Shown: positions 26,652 to 39,009, counted from the first letter of the stretch. The stretch is DNA of 64,000 bases from Cupriavidus sp. EM10 (GCF_018729255.1 NZ_CP076060.1:1426001-1490000), one strand, 5' to 3'. Numbers and translations: made by a program. The notes: generated by a model not told the origin, from the letters alone.

Positions 26652-28598
26652 ATGCTTGATTTCGTACGCAACAACCGGCGCCTGATGCTTTTGCTGCTGC
26701 TGGTGCTTGTCTTCCCGTCGTTCGTGTTCTTCGGTGTCGAGAGCTACTCGCGCTTCATGGACAGCTCGCACGATGCCGCCAAGGTCGATGGCCGTGCCAT
26801 CACCGTGCAGGAAGTCGACAACGTGGTGCGTGATCAGACCGAGCGCATGCGCCAGATGCTTGGCAACAACTACGACCCGCGCATGTTCGAAGGCGCGGCG
26901 GCGCGCCAGTCGGTGCTGGACCAGTTGATCCTGCAGCGCGTGGTGGCAGACGCCACGGCCAGGAAGAACCTGACCGTTTCCAACGAGCAACTGCGCCAGG
27001 CCATCGAAGCCATTCCGGCGATTGCCCAGCTGCGCGGCCCGGACGGCAAGTTCGACGAGAAAGCCTATATCCAGTTGCTGGCCCAGCAGGGCATGACGCC
27101 CGAACAGCTCGATGCCCGCATGCGCTTCGAACTGGCCACGCAGCAACTCGGTGGTGCCGTGGGCACGACCGCGTTCGTGCCGAAGTCGCTGCTCGACCGC
27201 CTGATCGCCATTCGCGACCAGCAGCGCGACGTGCAGGCCCTGGTCATCAAGCCGGCTGATTTCACGTCGAAGGTCACGCCCGACGCGGCCGCGCTGAAGG
27301 CTTACTACGAGGCTCATCTGTCGGCCTACACCACGCCCGAGCAGGCCAAGGTGGAGTATGTGGTGCTGTCGGGCGATGCCATGGCGGCCAGCCAGGCCGT
27401 GACGCCCGAGGAACTCAAGTCCTACTACGACAGCAACGCACAACGTTTCCGCACGGAAGAGCAGCGCCGCGCCAGCCATATCCTGATTACCGTGCCGAAG
27501 GATGCCAAGGACGCCGATCGCAAGGCGGCCAAGGACAAGGCAGAGAAGCTGCTCGAGGACGTGCGCAAGCATCCCGAGACGTTTGCCGACGTGGCGAAGA
27601 AGAACTCGCAGGATCCGGGTTCGGCGGAGAAGGGCGGCGACCTCGGGTTCATGGGTCGCGGCGCGCTGGTCAAGCCGTTCGAGGACGCCATGTACGCACT
27701 CAAGGACGGCCAGATCAGCGATCTGGTGGAAACCGACTACGGCTATCACATCATCAAGCTGACCGGCATCAAGCCCGCTGCAACGCAGCCGCTGGATGAA
27801 GTACGCCCTGAACTCGAAGCCGAGCTCAAGAAGCAACTGGCGGCCAAGAAGTATGCGGAGCAGGCAGATGCATTCGGCAACACCGTCTACGAGCAGTCCG
27901 ACAGCCTGAAGCCGGCCGCCGACAAGTTCAAGCTGGCGATCCAGACCGCCGACAACGTCACGCGTCAGCCGAACCCGGCGTTGGGCAAGGACAATCCGCT
28001 GAACAACGACAAGGTGCTCAAGGCCCTGTTCAGCGACGACGCGATCAAGAACAAGCGCAATACCGAGGCCGTGCAGGTCGGCCCGACGACGCTGGTGGCA
28101 GCGCGCATCGTCGACTACCGCCCGGCCACGGCGCGCAAGTTCGAGGACGTGGAAGCCCAGGTGCGCCAGGCCTACGTCGCGCAGCAGGCTGCCGAACTGG
28201 CCCGCAAGGATGGCGAAGCCAAACTGGAAGCGCTGAAGAAGGCCGACAACGCCAGCGGCTTTGGTCCGATGGTGACCGTGTCGCGCGCCAAGGCCGACAA
28301 CCTGTCGCCGAAGGCCGTGGACGCCATCATGCGTGCCGATGCCACGAAGCTGCCGTCGGTGGTGGGCGTGGACCTGGGTGCGGATGGCTACGCGATCTAT
28401 CGCATCACCAAGGTCGGCACGCCGCCGGAAGCCAACGCCGCACAGCGTCAGGCCGATGCGCAGCAGTTGAGCCAGCTGGCCGGCCAGACCGAACTGGCGG
28501 CCTACTATGAAGCACTGAAGGCCCAGGCCAAGGTCAAGATCCTGCATCCGGCCAAGGCCGAGGATCAGGCTCCGGCCAGCGAGGCCGCCGCGCACTGA
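26652..28598 (+). CDS. ppiD: PpiD-type periplasmic folding chaperone with parvulin domain
   Basis: 648 residues anchored in the inner membrane by one N-terminal helix (about residues 10-30, [19 protein letters not shown]). A SurA_N-like chaperone region follows, then a central parvulin rotamase domain at about 270-365 ([13 protein letters not shown] to [13 protein letters not shown]) and a C-terminal helical segment. It assists newly exported proteins near SecYEG. I use ATG 26652 ([10 protein letters not shown]), which matches the family; earlier in-frame codons add a non-homologous leader. Confidence 0.92.
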   Translation: MLDFVRNNRRLMLLLLLVLVFPSFVFFGVESYSRFMDSSHDAAKVDGRAITVQEVDNVVRDQTERMRQMLGNNYDPRMFEGAAARQSVLDQLILQRVVADATARKNLTVSNEQLRQAIEAIPAIAQLRGPDGKFDEKAYIQLLAQQGMTPEQLDARMRFELATQQLGGAVGTTAFVPKSLLDRLIAIRDQQRDVQALVIKPADFTSKVTPDAAALKAYYEAHLSAYTTPEQAKVEYVVLSGDAMAASQAVTPEELKSYYDSNAQRFRTEEQRRASHILITVPKDAKDADRKAAKDKAEKLLEDVRKHPETFADVAKKNSQDPGSAEKGGDLGFMGRGALVKPFEDAMYALKDGQISDLVETDYGYHIIKLTGIKPAATQPLDEVRPELEAELKKQLAAKKYAEQADAFGNTVYEQSDSLKPAADKFKLAIQTADNVTRQPNPALGKDNPLNNDKVLKALFSDDAIKNKRNTEAVQVGPTTLVAARIVDYRPATARKFEDVEAQVRQAYVAQQAAELARKDGEAKLEALKKADNASGFGPMVTVSRAKADNLSPKAVDAIMRADATKLPSVVGVDLGADGYAIYRITKVGTPPEANAAQRQADAQQLSQLAGQTELAAYYEALKAQAKVKILHPAKAEDQAPASEAAAH

Positions 28599-28624
28599 CG
28601 CGACCCCTGCTACGCCAGATGGCA

Positions 28625-28657
28625 AAAGCCCCTGCCGTTGCAAACCGCAGGGGCTTT
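28625..28657. terminator. Bidirectional terminator between ppiD and tesA
   Basis: Eleven-bp arms AAAGCCCCTGC (28625-28635) / GCAGGGGCTTT (28647-28657) with an 11-base loop, located between convergent genes. Confidence 0.7.
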
Positions 28658-28691
28658 GTCTTTGGTCCCCGGCCGTGGGGCATGTGGCGCG

Positions 28692-29387
28692 TCAGCGGCG
28701 CTTGGCCGGCGCCTTCAGCAACGGCTTCAGGCCCGGCCAGACCGTGTCCAGCAGCGTTGCCTGCGCGGCGGAGGTCGGATGGATACGATCCTCCTGGAAC
28801 CACTCGGGGCGTGCCACGACCTTGTCCAGCAGGAACGGCACCAGTTGCGTCCGGTATTCCCCGGCCAGCTTCGGAAAGAGGCCAAAGAACCGTTCGGTGT
28901 AGTCGGCGCCGTAGTTCGGCGGGATGCGCATGCCGACCAGCACGACCTGGGCGCCAGCCTTCTGGGCGTCGCCGATGATGCTGCGCAGGTTGGCCTCGGT
29001 CGACGACAGCGACAGGCCGCGCAGCGCGTCGTTGGCGCCCAGTTCCACGATGACGATGGCCGGCTTGTGCCGCTTGAGCAGGTCCGGCAGGCGGGTCTTG
29101 CCGCCGACCGTGGTTTCGCCGCTGATGCTGGCATTCACGACGCTATAATCGAACCGCTCGCGGCGCAGGCGTTCCTGAAGCAGGCTGGCCCAGCCTGTTC
29201 CGCGCGCGATGCCATATTCGGCCGACAGGCTGTCGCCCAGCACCAGTAGCGCAGGCCCGGCCGATGCGGTGGCCGCAGTCTGAGCCATCGTGGGCGGCGC
29301 CAGCAGTGAACCGAACAGGGCGGCGGCTGTCGCACCACAAGCTGCCAGCATCCGCCGGCGACCAACGTTTGCAATCCTCTCGCGCAT
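28692..29387 (-). CDS. tesA: Arylesterase / acyl-CoA thioesterase I, SGNH hydrolase
   Basis: Periplasmic SGNH esterase of 231 residues. Its N-terminal export signal begins with three Arg (RRRMLAACG), which might make it a twin-arginine substrate, and ends near APPTMAQ. The nucleophile is Ser53 in GDSLS, the oxyanion Asn is in GANDALRG, and Asp200 and His203 are in EDRIHP. It hydrolyses short acyl esters and thioesters. Its start codon overlaps that of the divergent ABC ATPase gene, a pair also found divergent in other proteobacteria. Confidence 0.9.
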   Translation of the reverse strand: MRERIANVGRRRMLAACGATAAALFGSLLAPPTMAQTAATASAGPALLVLGDSLSAEYGIARGTGWASLLQERLRRERFDYSVVNASISGETTVGGKTRLPDLLKRHKPAIVIVELGANDALRGLSLSSTEANLRSIIGDAQKAGAQVVLVGMRIPPNYGADYTERFFGLFPKLAGEYRTQLVPFLLDKVVARPEWFQEDRIHPTSAAQATLLDTVWPGLKPLLKAPAKRR

Positions 29388-30084
29388 GTCCTCTTCCATT
29401 CTTGCTGTCGAGTCACTCGGAAAGACCGTAGCCGACACGACGGGTTCGCTGACGATTCTGCATGACGTCACGTTTTCCGTCACGGCCGGCGAAACGCTGG
29501 CCATCGTCGGTGCCTCGGGATCGGGCAAATCCACGCTGCTGGGCCTGCTGGCCGGGCTCGACCTGCCCAGCACTGGCGCGGTCAATCTGCACGGACAGGA
29601 TATCTTCAAGCTCGACGAAGACCAGCGCGCCGCGCTGCGTGGGCGCCATGTCGGCTTTGTGTTCCAGTCGTTCCAGCTCGTCGGGCACCTGACCGCGCTG
29701 GAGAACGTGATGCTGCCGCTGGAGCTGCGTGGCGAAACCGCGCGCGTACGCGAGCGTGCCACGGAAATGCTGGAGCGGGTGGGATTGGGCAAGCGCCTGT
29801 CGCACTATCCGCGCACGCTGTCGGGCGGCGAGCAGCAGCGCGTGGCGCTGGCCCGGGCCTTCGTGGCGCGCCCGGACATCCTGTTTGCCGACGAGCCGAC
29901 CGGCAGCCTGGACACCGCCACCGGCGAAGCGGTGATCGCGCTGATGTTCGAACTCAATCGCGATGCGGGCTCCACGCTGGTGCTGGTGACCCACGACCGC
30001 TCGGTAGCCGCGCGCTGCGGCCGCATCCTGACAATCGAGGCCGGCCGTGTGGCCAGCGACGAGCTGATGGGTACAGAAATCTAG
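29386..30084 (+). CDS. ABC transporter ATP-binding protein, YbbA/LolD-like
   Basis: 232 residues with Walker [10 protein letters not shown] at about 42-50, the signature LSGGEQQR near 148, Walker B ILFADEP near 168 and the H-loop VTHDRS. It resembles YbbA, the ATPase that lies divergent from tesA in E. coli, and the LolD/MacB-type exporters. A permease gene would be expected next but pgi follows on the other strand, so the partner is elsewhere or lost. The start at 29386 gives [13 protein letters not shown]; the frame is open upstream inside tesA antisense but without homology. Confidence 0.87.
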   Translation: MSSSILAVESLGKTVADTTGSLTILHDVTFSVTAGETLAIVGASGSGKSTLLGLLAGLDLPSTGAVNLHGQDIFKLDEDQRAALRGRHVGFVFQSFQLVGHLTALENVMLPLELRGETARVRERATEMLERVGLGKRLSHYPRTLSGGEQQRVALARAFVARPDILFADEPTGSLDTATGEAVIALMFELNRDAGSTLVLVTHDRSVAARCGRILTIEAGRVASDELMGTEI

Positions 30085-30109
30085 GGGTGCCGGAATCTGG
30101 CGGCCTTCC

Positions 30110-31737
<1,628 letters not shown>

Positions 31738-31986
31738 GGGGTGTTCTGAATTTCTCGGGGCGTAGCCCATTGCGACGGGCTTGAGCGCAAGTATATCGCT
31801 CGGATGTGATGGCAAAAGCCGAAAGTAGCAGCAAAACGTAACGGCGCTTGCGGCATCGGCAAAACCTTAACAGCCGACGCGCCCGGCCCGTATCGGGCGT
31901 TGTCCGACGTGCGGGCCGGCTTTGTGCGCCGACGTGCCCAGTGGTTTGCCTTGCCAGCCATGCCCCGGTATGTGCGTCAGCGCGCG

Positions 31987-32973
31987 TTAGCGCCGCAGCC
32001 GTGCGGCCACCCGACGCAGCAGGGGTTCGCCGCCTGCCACGCAGAGTCCACCCGCGCAGATCACGGCGATGCCCAGGGCGGTGGTCCAGTCCGGCAGGTG
32101 GCCGAACGCGAAGTATCCGACCACGGTGGCCGAGAAGATCTGCAGGTACAGGAACGGGCTCAGGAACGACGCGTCGGCGTACTGGAATGCGCGGATCACA
32201 AAGTAGTGTCCAAGAGACCCGGTCAACCCGGCCGACAGCAGGAGCGCGGCCTGCGCCAGCGTCGGCATGGCCTCGAACCAGAAGAACGGCACCAGCAGCG
32301 TGGTCAGCGCGGCACCTGTCACGCCGCTCTGGATCAGCGTGGTCATGGGCGCGTCATGCGCGGCGATGCGGCGCGTCAGCATCTGCAGGCCGGCAAACAG
32401 CAGCGCCGACAGCAGGCCCAGCCCCACGCCAAGGGCATCGAGTTCGCCGCCCGGGCGGACTACGACCAGCATGCCCGCGAAGCCGATGCCGACGCCAATC
32501 CAGCGCGTCCAGCGCGCGTGCAGGCCAGGGCGCTCGCCCAGCAGCCAGGGCGACAGCGCCACGACGATCAGCGGCGCACAGAAGTTCAGCGCGGTGGCGG
32601 TGGCCAGCGGCATCAGCTTCAGCACGCTGAAGAACACCAGCGTGGAGGCCAGCATCAGCGCGCCGCGCAGCCATTGCAGACGCGGTGCGGTGGGCCGCGA
32701 CTGGCGTTGCCAGCGCGCCGGGCCGATCAACAGGAAGATGGCCACCACGTGCCCCAGGTAACGCACCCAGGCCACCGCCACCACGGGCAGGCCTTGCTGG
32801 GTCAGCGTCTTGCCCGTGGCGTCGAGCAGGCTCAGGATCCATTGCCCGATGACGAGCAGGGCGATGCCGGTCAGCAGACGGCGCCGCGCGTCGTCGCCGT
32901 TGTTGCCACTGTCCCCACTCTGACCGCTCTGGCCGCTGTCGCCATCGTCGGTGAGTGCCGCCGCCTGCGTCAT
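31987..32973 (-). CDS. DMT-superfamily (EamA) transporter
   Basis: Inner-membrane transporter of 328 residues with about ten hydrophobic helices in two EamA repeats (about 25-155 and 170-310), for example LLTGIALLVIGQWILSLLDA and FAGMLVVVRPGGELDALGVG. Substrate unknown; DMT proteins commonly export amino acids or metabolites. The ATG at 32973 overlaps the stop of nnr (ATGA), so the two are translationally coupled. The N-terminal 20 residues are polar and repetitive (DSGQSGQSGDSG). Confidence 0.82.
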   Translation of the reverse strand: MTQAAALTDDGDSGQSGQSGDSGNNGDDARRRLLTGIALLVIGQWILSLLDATGKTLTQQGLPVVAVAWVRYLGHVVAIFLLIGPARWQRQSRPTAPRLQWLRGALMLASTLVFFSVLKLMPLATATALNFCAPLIVVALSPWLLGERPGLHARWTRWIGVGIGFAGMLVVVRPGGELDALGVGLGLLSALLFAGLQMLTRRIAAHDAPMTTLIQSGVTGAALTTLLVPFFWFEAMPTLAQAALLLSAGLTGSLGHYFVIRAFQYADASFLSPFLYLQIFSATVVGYFAFGHLPDWTTALGIAVICAGGLCVAGGEPLLRRVAARLRR

Positions 32974-34589
32974 GCCGCGCCGCCTTGCAGCAGCACGTTG
33001 AAGATGGCCCGCGCGGGCAGGTAGAGTTCGCTCGCCGTCAGGCCCGCTGGCCCCGTGCCTGCTTCCACCAGCCGATCGGCTGCGCGCCCATGGATCCACA
33101 CCGCCGCGCGTGCCGCTGCCAGCGTCGGCATGCCTTGCGCCAGCAGCGCGCCAATCATGCCGGCCAGTACATCGCCGGTTCCTGCCGTGGACAGGCCCGC
33201 GTTGCCCGTGGGATTGACGGTGGCCGGGGCATCTTCATGCGAGGCAATCACCGTGCCCGAACCCTTCAGCACGACAGTGGCCTGCCAGCGCCGGGCCAGC
33301 GCATGAGCCGCGGCCAGGCGGTCGCGCTGCACGTCTGCCACGGTGCTGCCGAGCAGCCGCGCCGCTTCCAGCGGGTGCGGTGTCATTACATAGTCCAGAC
33401 CGCTATCGATCAGCGACTGGCGCAGCGTCTCATCTGCGGCCAGCAGGTTCAGGGCGTCTGCGTCCAGCACGAGTGGCAACGGGGGCCGAGCATTTGCGCA
33501 GAAGTCGATCAACTGCGCCAGCTGCTTGCGCGCCGCGGTGCCGCTGCCCATGCCGGGACCCGCCACGAAGGCCGACATCGCATCGAGCGAGAGCTCGGCC
33601 GCCGGATGCAGCATCAGTTCCGGATGTATTGGGTCGATGGCCGGCGCGGGCTGGGCCAGGAAGCCCACGTGCACGCGACCCGCACCGAGATGCAGCGCCG
33701 CGCGGGCGCCCAGCAGCGGCGCGCCCGTCATGCCGTGGTTGCCGCCGATGACGGCAAGGCTGCCGAAACGGCCCTTGTTGGATGCATGCTCGCGGCGCGG
33801 CAGGGCATGCGAGAACGCGCCAGGCTGGTTGACGATGGCCACCGGCCGCTCCGCGGGCGGATAGTCCAGGCCAAGCGGGGCGATATCGATGGCGCCGGCG
33901 CAGTCGCGGCCATCCAGCGTGAGCAGGCCTGGCTTGGCGGCCAGGAAGGTCAGTGTGCGGCGCGCCCGGACGGCCGGCTGGCCGGCGCCCGTATCGGCAA
34001 ACAGGCCGCTCGGGATATCGAGCGCATACACCGGCAGGTGGGAGGCATTGAGGTGGGCGATCCAGCGCGCCACGTCGCCACCGGCGGCCCGGTTCAGGCC
34101 GATGCCCAGCAAACCGTCGACGACGGCGACGCAGCCGGTGGGCCAGGGCGGCAAGGCTGCGTCGGGGTCCGGGTGCATCGCCAGCAGCGGCACGCCGGCA
34201 GTGCGGGCGTCAAACCAGGCGCGCGCGGCATCGGCCGGCAGTTGGTCCGCTTCGGCGATCAGCCACGCTTCGACCAGCCGGCCGGACTGGTGCAGGCGCG
34301 TGGCGGCCACCAGGGCATCGCCGCCATTGTTGCCACGGCCCGCCAGGAAGAGGATGCGGCCATTCGGCACATGTTGATGGATCCAGTCAGCCGCCGCCGC
34401 GCCGGCGCGCGACATCAGCGTGAATGGCGGCGTGGCATCCAGGCCCGCCTGCTCGATGCGGCGGATGGCGGCTATGTCGTAGAGCGGGGTCGGCTCGTCG
34501 GCGGCGGCGTCGAGCGGGATCCAGCCGGGCGCGGCACCGGTGTCGGCCGGGGATGCCGGAGCGGAAGAAGAAGGGACGTCGGTATTCAT
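32970..34589 (-). CDS. nnr: Bifunctional NAD(P)H-hydrate repair enzyme Nnr (epimerase and ADP-dependent dehydratase)
   Basis: Repairs hydrated NADH and NADPH. 539 residues: a YjeF_N epimerase domain (about 35-245, with GRGNNGGDALVAAT) and a YjeF_C dehydratase domain of ribokinase fold (about 260-535, with NPTGNAGLSTAGTGDVLAG as the catalytic and phosphate-binding loop). It starts 7 bases after the dadA stop, so it is read as part of the same minus-strand transcript. An N-terminal Ser/Pro/Ala-rich tail of about 25 residues precedes the domain. Confidence 0.93.
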   Translation of the reverse strand: MNTDVPSSSAPASPADTGAAPGWIPLDAAADEPTPLYDIAAIRRIEQAGLDATPPFTLMSRAGAAAADWIHQHVPNGRILFLAGRGNNGGDALVAATRLHQSGRLVEAWLIAEADQLPADAARAWFDARTAGVPLLAMHPDPDAALPPWPTGCVAVVDGLLGIGLNRAAGGDVARWIAHLNASHLPVYALDIPSGLFADTGAGQPAVRARRTLTFLAAKPGLLTLDGRDCAGAIDIAPLGLDYPPAERPVAIVNQPGAFSHALPRREHASNKGRFGSLAVIGGNHGMTGAPLLGARAALHLGAGRVHVGFLAQPAPAIDPIHPELMLHPAAELSLDAMSAFVAGPGMGSGTAARKQLAQLIDFCANARPPLPLVLDADALNLLAADETLRQSLIDSGLDYVMTPHPLEAARLLGSTVADVQRDRLAAAHALARRWQATVVLKGSGTVIASHEDAPATVNPTGNAGLSTAGTGDVLAGMIGALLAQGMPTLAAARAAVWIHGRAADRLVEAGTGPAGLTASELYLPARAIFNVLLQGGAA

Positions 34590-34596
34590 GTCGGAC

Positions 34597-35892
34597 TCAC
34601 GCGGGCGCCAGCCGGTAGCGGGCCGGAGTCAGCCCCTCCATGTCGATGGCGGGCCCAGGGCCCTGGCCGGCGCTGGCTGCAATCTGGTCTGCGGCAATTT
34701 TGCCCGATCCGCAGCTCATCGCCCAGCCCGTGGAGCCGTGCCCGAGGTTCAGGAACAGCCCCGGCACGCGTGTGGCGCCGATCAGCGGCGGCCCATCGGG
34801 CAGCATCGGCCGGGCACCGGCCCATAGCGTGGCTTCCTGATAGTGGCCGGCCACCGGGAACCAGTCGCGTGCCACCTTGATCAGCGTGTTCAGCGCGGCC
34901 GGGCGCAAGTCCAGCCGGCGCGACCCGAGTTCGGCCGTGCCGGCCACGCGCAGCCGGTTGCCCATGCGCGTGATGGCCACCTTGAACGATTCGTCCATCA
35001 GTGCGCCGAGCGGCGCCTGCAGTTCATCGCGCACCATGACCGTGGCCGAATAGCCCTTGACCGGATAGATCGGCACACGCAGCCCAAGCGGACGCAACAG
35101 GCGGGCACTGCCCACGCCGGCGGCCACCAGCACGCGGTCGGCCTGGAGGGTTTCCGGCGCGGCGCCGCGCTGGACCGGGGCCAGTTCGACCGAAATGCTC
35201 CCCGCCTGGCCGGTGCGCAGCCGCGCCACGTCGGTCTGGAAACGGAATTGCACACCAGCGGCCTCGGCGTGCTGGTGCAGCCGGCGCACGAACATGGGGC
35301 AATTGCCCGATTCGTCCTCGGGCAGGTGCAGGCCGCCCGCCAGCGGGGTATCGTCGGCCAGCCCGGGTTCGATCTGGCGGCAGCCCGCCGCATCCACCAA
35401 CTGATGCGGCACGTTGTTCTCGCGTAGCAGCGCAAGCGCCGGCGCGGCCAGTTCCAGGTCCTTCTGCGTGCGGAACAACTGGAGATAGCCGCGCGACTGC
35501 TCGTAGTCGATCTCAAGTTCGTCGCGCAGCTGGTGCAGGCACTGGCGGCTGTAGAACGCCACGCGCTGCATGCGCAGCTTGTTGGTGCGATAGCGTTCGT
35601 CGTCGCATTCGCGCAGCCACCGGCCGATCCAGCGCCACATCGCCGGGTCCACGCTGGGCCGGAACAGCACGGGAGACTCCCGGTGGAGCAGCGCCCGCAG
35701 CACCTTGGCCGGCATGCCGGGCGCGGCCCACGGGGTGACGTAGCCCGGTGCGATCACGCCGGCATTGCCGAAGCTGGCTTCCTGGGCCGCCGCGCCACGC
35801 CGGTCCAGCACGGTGACGGTGAAGCCGGCCTGGCGCAGATACCAGGCCGAGCAGACGCCGATGGCGCCGGCGCCGATGACAATGACGTGCAT
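34597..35892 (-). CDS. dadA: D-amino acid dehydrogenase (DadA), FAD-dependent
   Basis: Membrane-associated flavoprotein that oxidises D-amino acids to 2-oxo acids and ammonia, passing electrons to quinone. 431 residues. The dinucleotide motif VIVIGAGAIGVCSAWYLRQA is at 3-22, FGNAGVIAPGYVTPWAAPGM is typical DadA, and the C-terminal FAD contact is NLGHGSTGWAMSCGSG. It follows the TRAP genes by about 40 bases, which suggests that the transporter imports its substrate or a precursor. Confidence 0.9.
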   Translation of the reverse strand: MHVIVIGAGAIGVCSAWYLRQAGFTVTVLDRRGAAAQEASFGNAGVIAPGYVTPWAAPGMPAKVLRALLHRESPVLFRPSVDPAMWRWIGRWLRECDDERYRTNKLRMQRVAFYSRQCLHQLRDELEIDYEQSRGYLQLFRTQKDLELAAPALALLRENNVPHQLVDAAGCRQIEPGLADDTPLAGGLHLPEDESGNCPMFVRRLHQHAEAAGVQFRFQTDVARLRTGQAGSISVELAPVQRGAAPETLQADRVLVAAGVGSARLLRPLGLRVPIYPVKGYSATVMVRDELQAPLGALMDESFKVAITRMGNRLRVAGTAELGSRRLDLRPAALNTLIKVARDWFPVAGHYQEATLWAGARPMLPDGPPLIGATRVPGLFLNLGHGSTGWAMSCGSGKIAADQIAASAGQGPGPAIDMEGLTPARYRLAPA

Positions 35893-35931
35893 CCGGGCGG
35901 GTTTCCTGTGGATGAGTGCGGGTTTCCGGGC

Positions 35932-37242
35932 CTACTTGAGCTCCTTCGCCATCACTACGTCGGGCAGCCAGGTGACCACGGTCGGCCAGACCGTGATGAT
36001 GCCGATGGCGACGACCATCATCATGAAGAACGGCAGCGACACGCGCGCGATATAGTTGCTGTCCTTGCCGGTCATGCTCTGGAGCACGAAGAGGTTGAAG
36101 CCGACGGGCGGCGTGACCTCGGCGATTTCCACCAGCAGCACGATGAAGATGCCAAACCATACCAGATCGAACCCGGCCGCCTGCACCATCGGCAGCACCG
36201 TGGCCGTGGTCAGGGCGATCATCGAGATGCCGTCCAGCGCCGTGCCCAGCAGGATGTAGATCACCGTCAGCACCGCTATCAGCGCCCACGGCGACAGGTG
36301 CAGCGCCGCCACCCATTCGGCCAGCGCGCGCGGGATGCCCGTGAAGCTCATGGTGACCGACAGGAACGACGTGGCGCCCAGCACGAACATGATCATCGCG
36401 GTCAGCCGGGTGGCCGACATCAGGCTTTCCCAGAACGCCTTGCGCGTCAGCGATCCGCCCGCCCAGGCCAGCCCCAGCGACGCCACCACGCCATAGGCGG
36501 CCGCCTCGGTGGCGGTGGAGTAGCCGGCCATCATGATCCACGTGATGAACGCGATCAGGATGATGCAGGGCATCAGCTGCCGGATCGACGCCAGGCGCGC
36601 GCCCCAGCCGAAGGTCTCGGCCGGTGGGGTGCGGTGCGGGTTCATCAGCGCCCAGACCACGATATAGCCGGAGAACAGCAGCATCAGCAGCAGCCCCGGC
36701 AGGAATCCGGCCAGGAACACGCGGATGATCGATACATCGGCCGAGACCGCGTACACCACCATCGTGATCGACGGCGGAATCAGGATGCCCAGCGTGCCCG
36801 CGCACGACAACGACCCCAGCGTCACGCGTTCGTCGTAGCCGCGCCGCGTCAGCTCGGGCAGGGCCGACTTGGCGATCGTGGCGCACGTGGCGGCCGATGA
36901 ACCCGAGACCGATCCGAAGATGCCGCACCCCAGGATATTGACGTGCATGAGCCGCCCGGGCAGCCAGTTCAGCCACGGCGACAGGCCGTTGAACATCTGC
37001 TCGGACAGCTTGGTGCGGAACAGGATCTCGCCCATCCACACGAACAGCGGCAGCGACGCCAGCGTGTACGACGCGCTGGACGACCACCACGAGTTGGCCA
37101 GGTTTACCAGCGCGTCGTGGTCGGAGAAGATCACCAGGCCCACCCACGACGTGACGGCAATGGCTACCGGAATCCAGGCGCCGATGGCCAGGAAGACGAT
37201 CATGACCAGCAGCAGAACCAGTGCAACGAGTACGGTGCTCAT
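35932..37242 (-). CDS. dctM: TRAP transporter large permease (DctM)
   Basis: Na+-coupled importer subunit with about 12 to 13 membrane helices; 436 residues. The family stretch NILGCGIFGSVSGSSAATCATI and GTLGILIPPSITMVVYAV are both present, as is EVTPPVGFNLFVLQ near the C terminus. The ATG at 37242 overlaps the stop of dctQ by one base. Confidence 0.93.
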   Translation of the reverse strand: MSTVLVALVLLLVMIVFLAIGAWIPVAIAVTSWVGLVIFSDHDALVNLANSWWSSSASYTLASLPLFVWMGEILFRTKLSEQMFNGLSPWLNWLPGRLMHVNILGCGIFGSVSGSSAATCATIAKSALPELTRRGYDERVTLGSLSCAGTLGILIPPSITMVVYAVSADVSIIRVFLAGFLPGLLLMLLFSGYIVVWALMNPHRTPPAETFGWGARLASIRQLMPCIILIAFITWIMMAGYSTATEAAAYGVVASLGLAWAGGSLTRKAFWESLMSATRLTAMIMFVLGATSFLSVTMSFTGIPRALAEWVAALHLSPWALIAVLTVIYILLGTALDGISMIALTTATVLPMVQAAGFDLVWFGIFIVLLVEIAEVTPPVGFNLFVLQSMTGKDSNYIARVSLPFFMMMVVAIGIITVWPTVVTWLPDVVMAKELK

Positions 37243-37792
37243 CAGACGGTCTCCCCGAAATCGCCAGCGGCCAGCTTGGCCTCCTGCGCCAGTTGGTAGC
37301 GCGGCTTCTGCCGGCGCACCACGCGCAGCCATTCGTCGGCCACGGCCAGCAGGAAGCCGATGGCGCCGAGCACGGCAAAGCTCTGCGGAATCCAGAGCGG
37401 AATCACGATCTGGCCTTGCGAGACGTCGTTGATGTCCCAACTCTGCCAGGCAAACGTGCCAAGCGCCCACGCGGCGTAGGCGGCGAAGATCAGGCAGATC
37501 GTGAGCGACACCACTTCCAGCGGCCAGCGGCGGCGCGGGCCCACGGCGTCGAGCAGCATTTCCACGCGCACGATGCCGCCGTGCTGGAAGGTCTGGCCGA
37601 GGATCAGAAAGGCGGATGCCGCGCACAGCCAGGCGACGATGTCGTCGCCGCCCTTGAGCACGAACAGGGTCTCGCGCGAGATCGACATCGCGATCATGAC
37701 GATGCAGACCGCCAGGATGCAGAGGGCGCCGAGGGCGGCAAACACGTCAAGCAGATGGTCTAGCCATCGCTTCTTGAAGAGGGGGCTTCCAT
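37242..37792 (-). CDS. dctQ: TRAP transporter small permease (DctQ) (probable 1-base frameshift near the start)
   Basis: Four-helix membrane subunit pairing with DctM. The conserved body LDHLLDVFAALGALCILAV to VADEWLRVVRRQ is in one frame, but that frame has no start codon near the proper N-terminus. The ATG at 37792 (reading MEAP) comes into frame if one base is restored in the run of five G at 37781-37785, giving MEAPLFKKRWLDHLLD and 183 residues. This matches the other single-base losses in the window. It lies 108 bases downstream of dctP. Confidence 0.8.
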
Positions 37793-37900
37793 GGGGATGA
37801 CAGGCTACCGGTGATACTGCGAACAGCACGGAACAGGCCCGGCGCGATGCCTTGGGGGCGTGCGCCGGGCCGGTGGAGCAAGACGCGGGGCGGGCCGGCG

Positions 37901-38870
37901 TTACTTCTTGTAGGCGTCGAGGATGGCCTTGCCGTCGTCGCCGGCGCTCTTGGCCCACTCGCCCACCATGATATCCCCACCTTTTGCATGTCACCCTTGA
38001 GTTGGGCCGACGGCGGGGCCACGGTCATGCCGTTCTTCGACAGCGTGGCCAGGTATTCCCTGGTCTTCTGCTCGGATACCTGCCAGCCGCGCTTCTCGGC
38101 ATCGGCCACTGCCTTGAGCAGGGCGTCCTGGGTCGGCTTGTCCAGCGCGTTGAACGCCTTCTTGCTGACCACCAGCATGTTCTTGGGTAGCCACGCGTCC
38201 ACGGTGTAGAAGTACTTCACCGATTCCCAGACCTTGGTGTCCACGCCGGTGGCGCCCGACGACATGAACGAGTTCACCGTGCCCGTGGCCAGGGCCTGCG
38301 CCAGGTCGGCGGCCTGGATCGTCACCGGCTGGGCGCTGACCAGTTCGGCGATCTTCGATGTGGCCGGGTTGTAGGCGCGCCATTTCAGGCCCTTCATGTC
38401 GGCGGCGCTGTTGATGGGCTTGTTCGCGTAGATGCCCTGCGGCGGCCAGGCCACCGCGTAGAGCAGCTTCATGCCCTGGCGGTCCAGCACCTTGTCGGTG
38501 ACCGGCTTCGAGGCTTGCCAGAGCCGGTACGAGTCGGCGTAGCTGGTGGCCAGGAAGGGCACCGCGTCGACGCCGAACACCGGGTTTTCGTTGGCCAGCA
38601 GCGACATCAGGATTTCGCCCATCTGCACCTGGCCGGTCTGCACGCCGCGCTTGATCTCGTTGGCCTTGAGCAGCGAGCCGTTCGGATGGATGACGATCTT
38701 GAGCTTGCCACCGGTGGCCTTTTCCACGTCGCTCGCCATCTGCTGCAGGTTTCGGTGTGCAGGTTGGTGGCCGGGTATCCGGTTGGCAAGTCCCACTTGG
38801 TATCCGCCCGTGCCGCCGTGGCGGCCAGCAGCAGTGCCGCCGCCGCGACTGCCATTGCCTTGACTCGCAT
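37901..38870 (-). CDS. dctP: TRAP transporter periplasmic solute receptor (DctP) (two apparent 1-base frameshifts)
   Basis: Binds the substrate in the periplasm for DctQM. ATG 38870 follows a GGAGAG site and starts MRVKAMAVAAAALLLAATAA, a signal peptide ending ARA. One base is missing at 38750-38752 (ACC GAA AAC CTG expected) and another at 37975-37978 (GTG GGG GAT ATC expected). With both restored the protein runs to a TAA at 37901 ending ILDAYKK, 323 residues, a normal DctP length. The large central part is uninterrupted (FLATSYADSYRLWQAS and LKWRAYNPATSKIAELV). The ligand cannot be read; the amidase and DadA neighbours suggest an amino-acid derivative. Confidence 0.85.
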
Positions 38871-39009
38871 CTCGATCTCTCCTGGTGTTGCGCGCGGGCG
38901 CCTGCCCGGCTGCGCGGGTTTGGACTGCCTGGAACTGCCGCCGCGCCAGTCGTCCATGTCTGAGACATGGCTTGGCGGCGCGGTATTGCGTTCACGGCAC
39001 GGGCCTGGC

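Noticed and set aside
29363..29374. CAACGTTTGCAA near the tesA start as a third LacI-type operator
   Set aside because: Only the right half matches the GCAAACGTTTGC core; it is inside tesA coding sequence and not a full palindrome.
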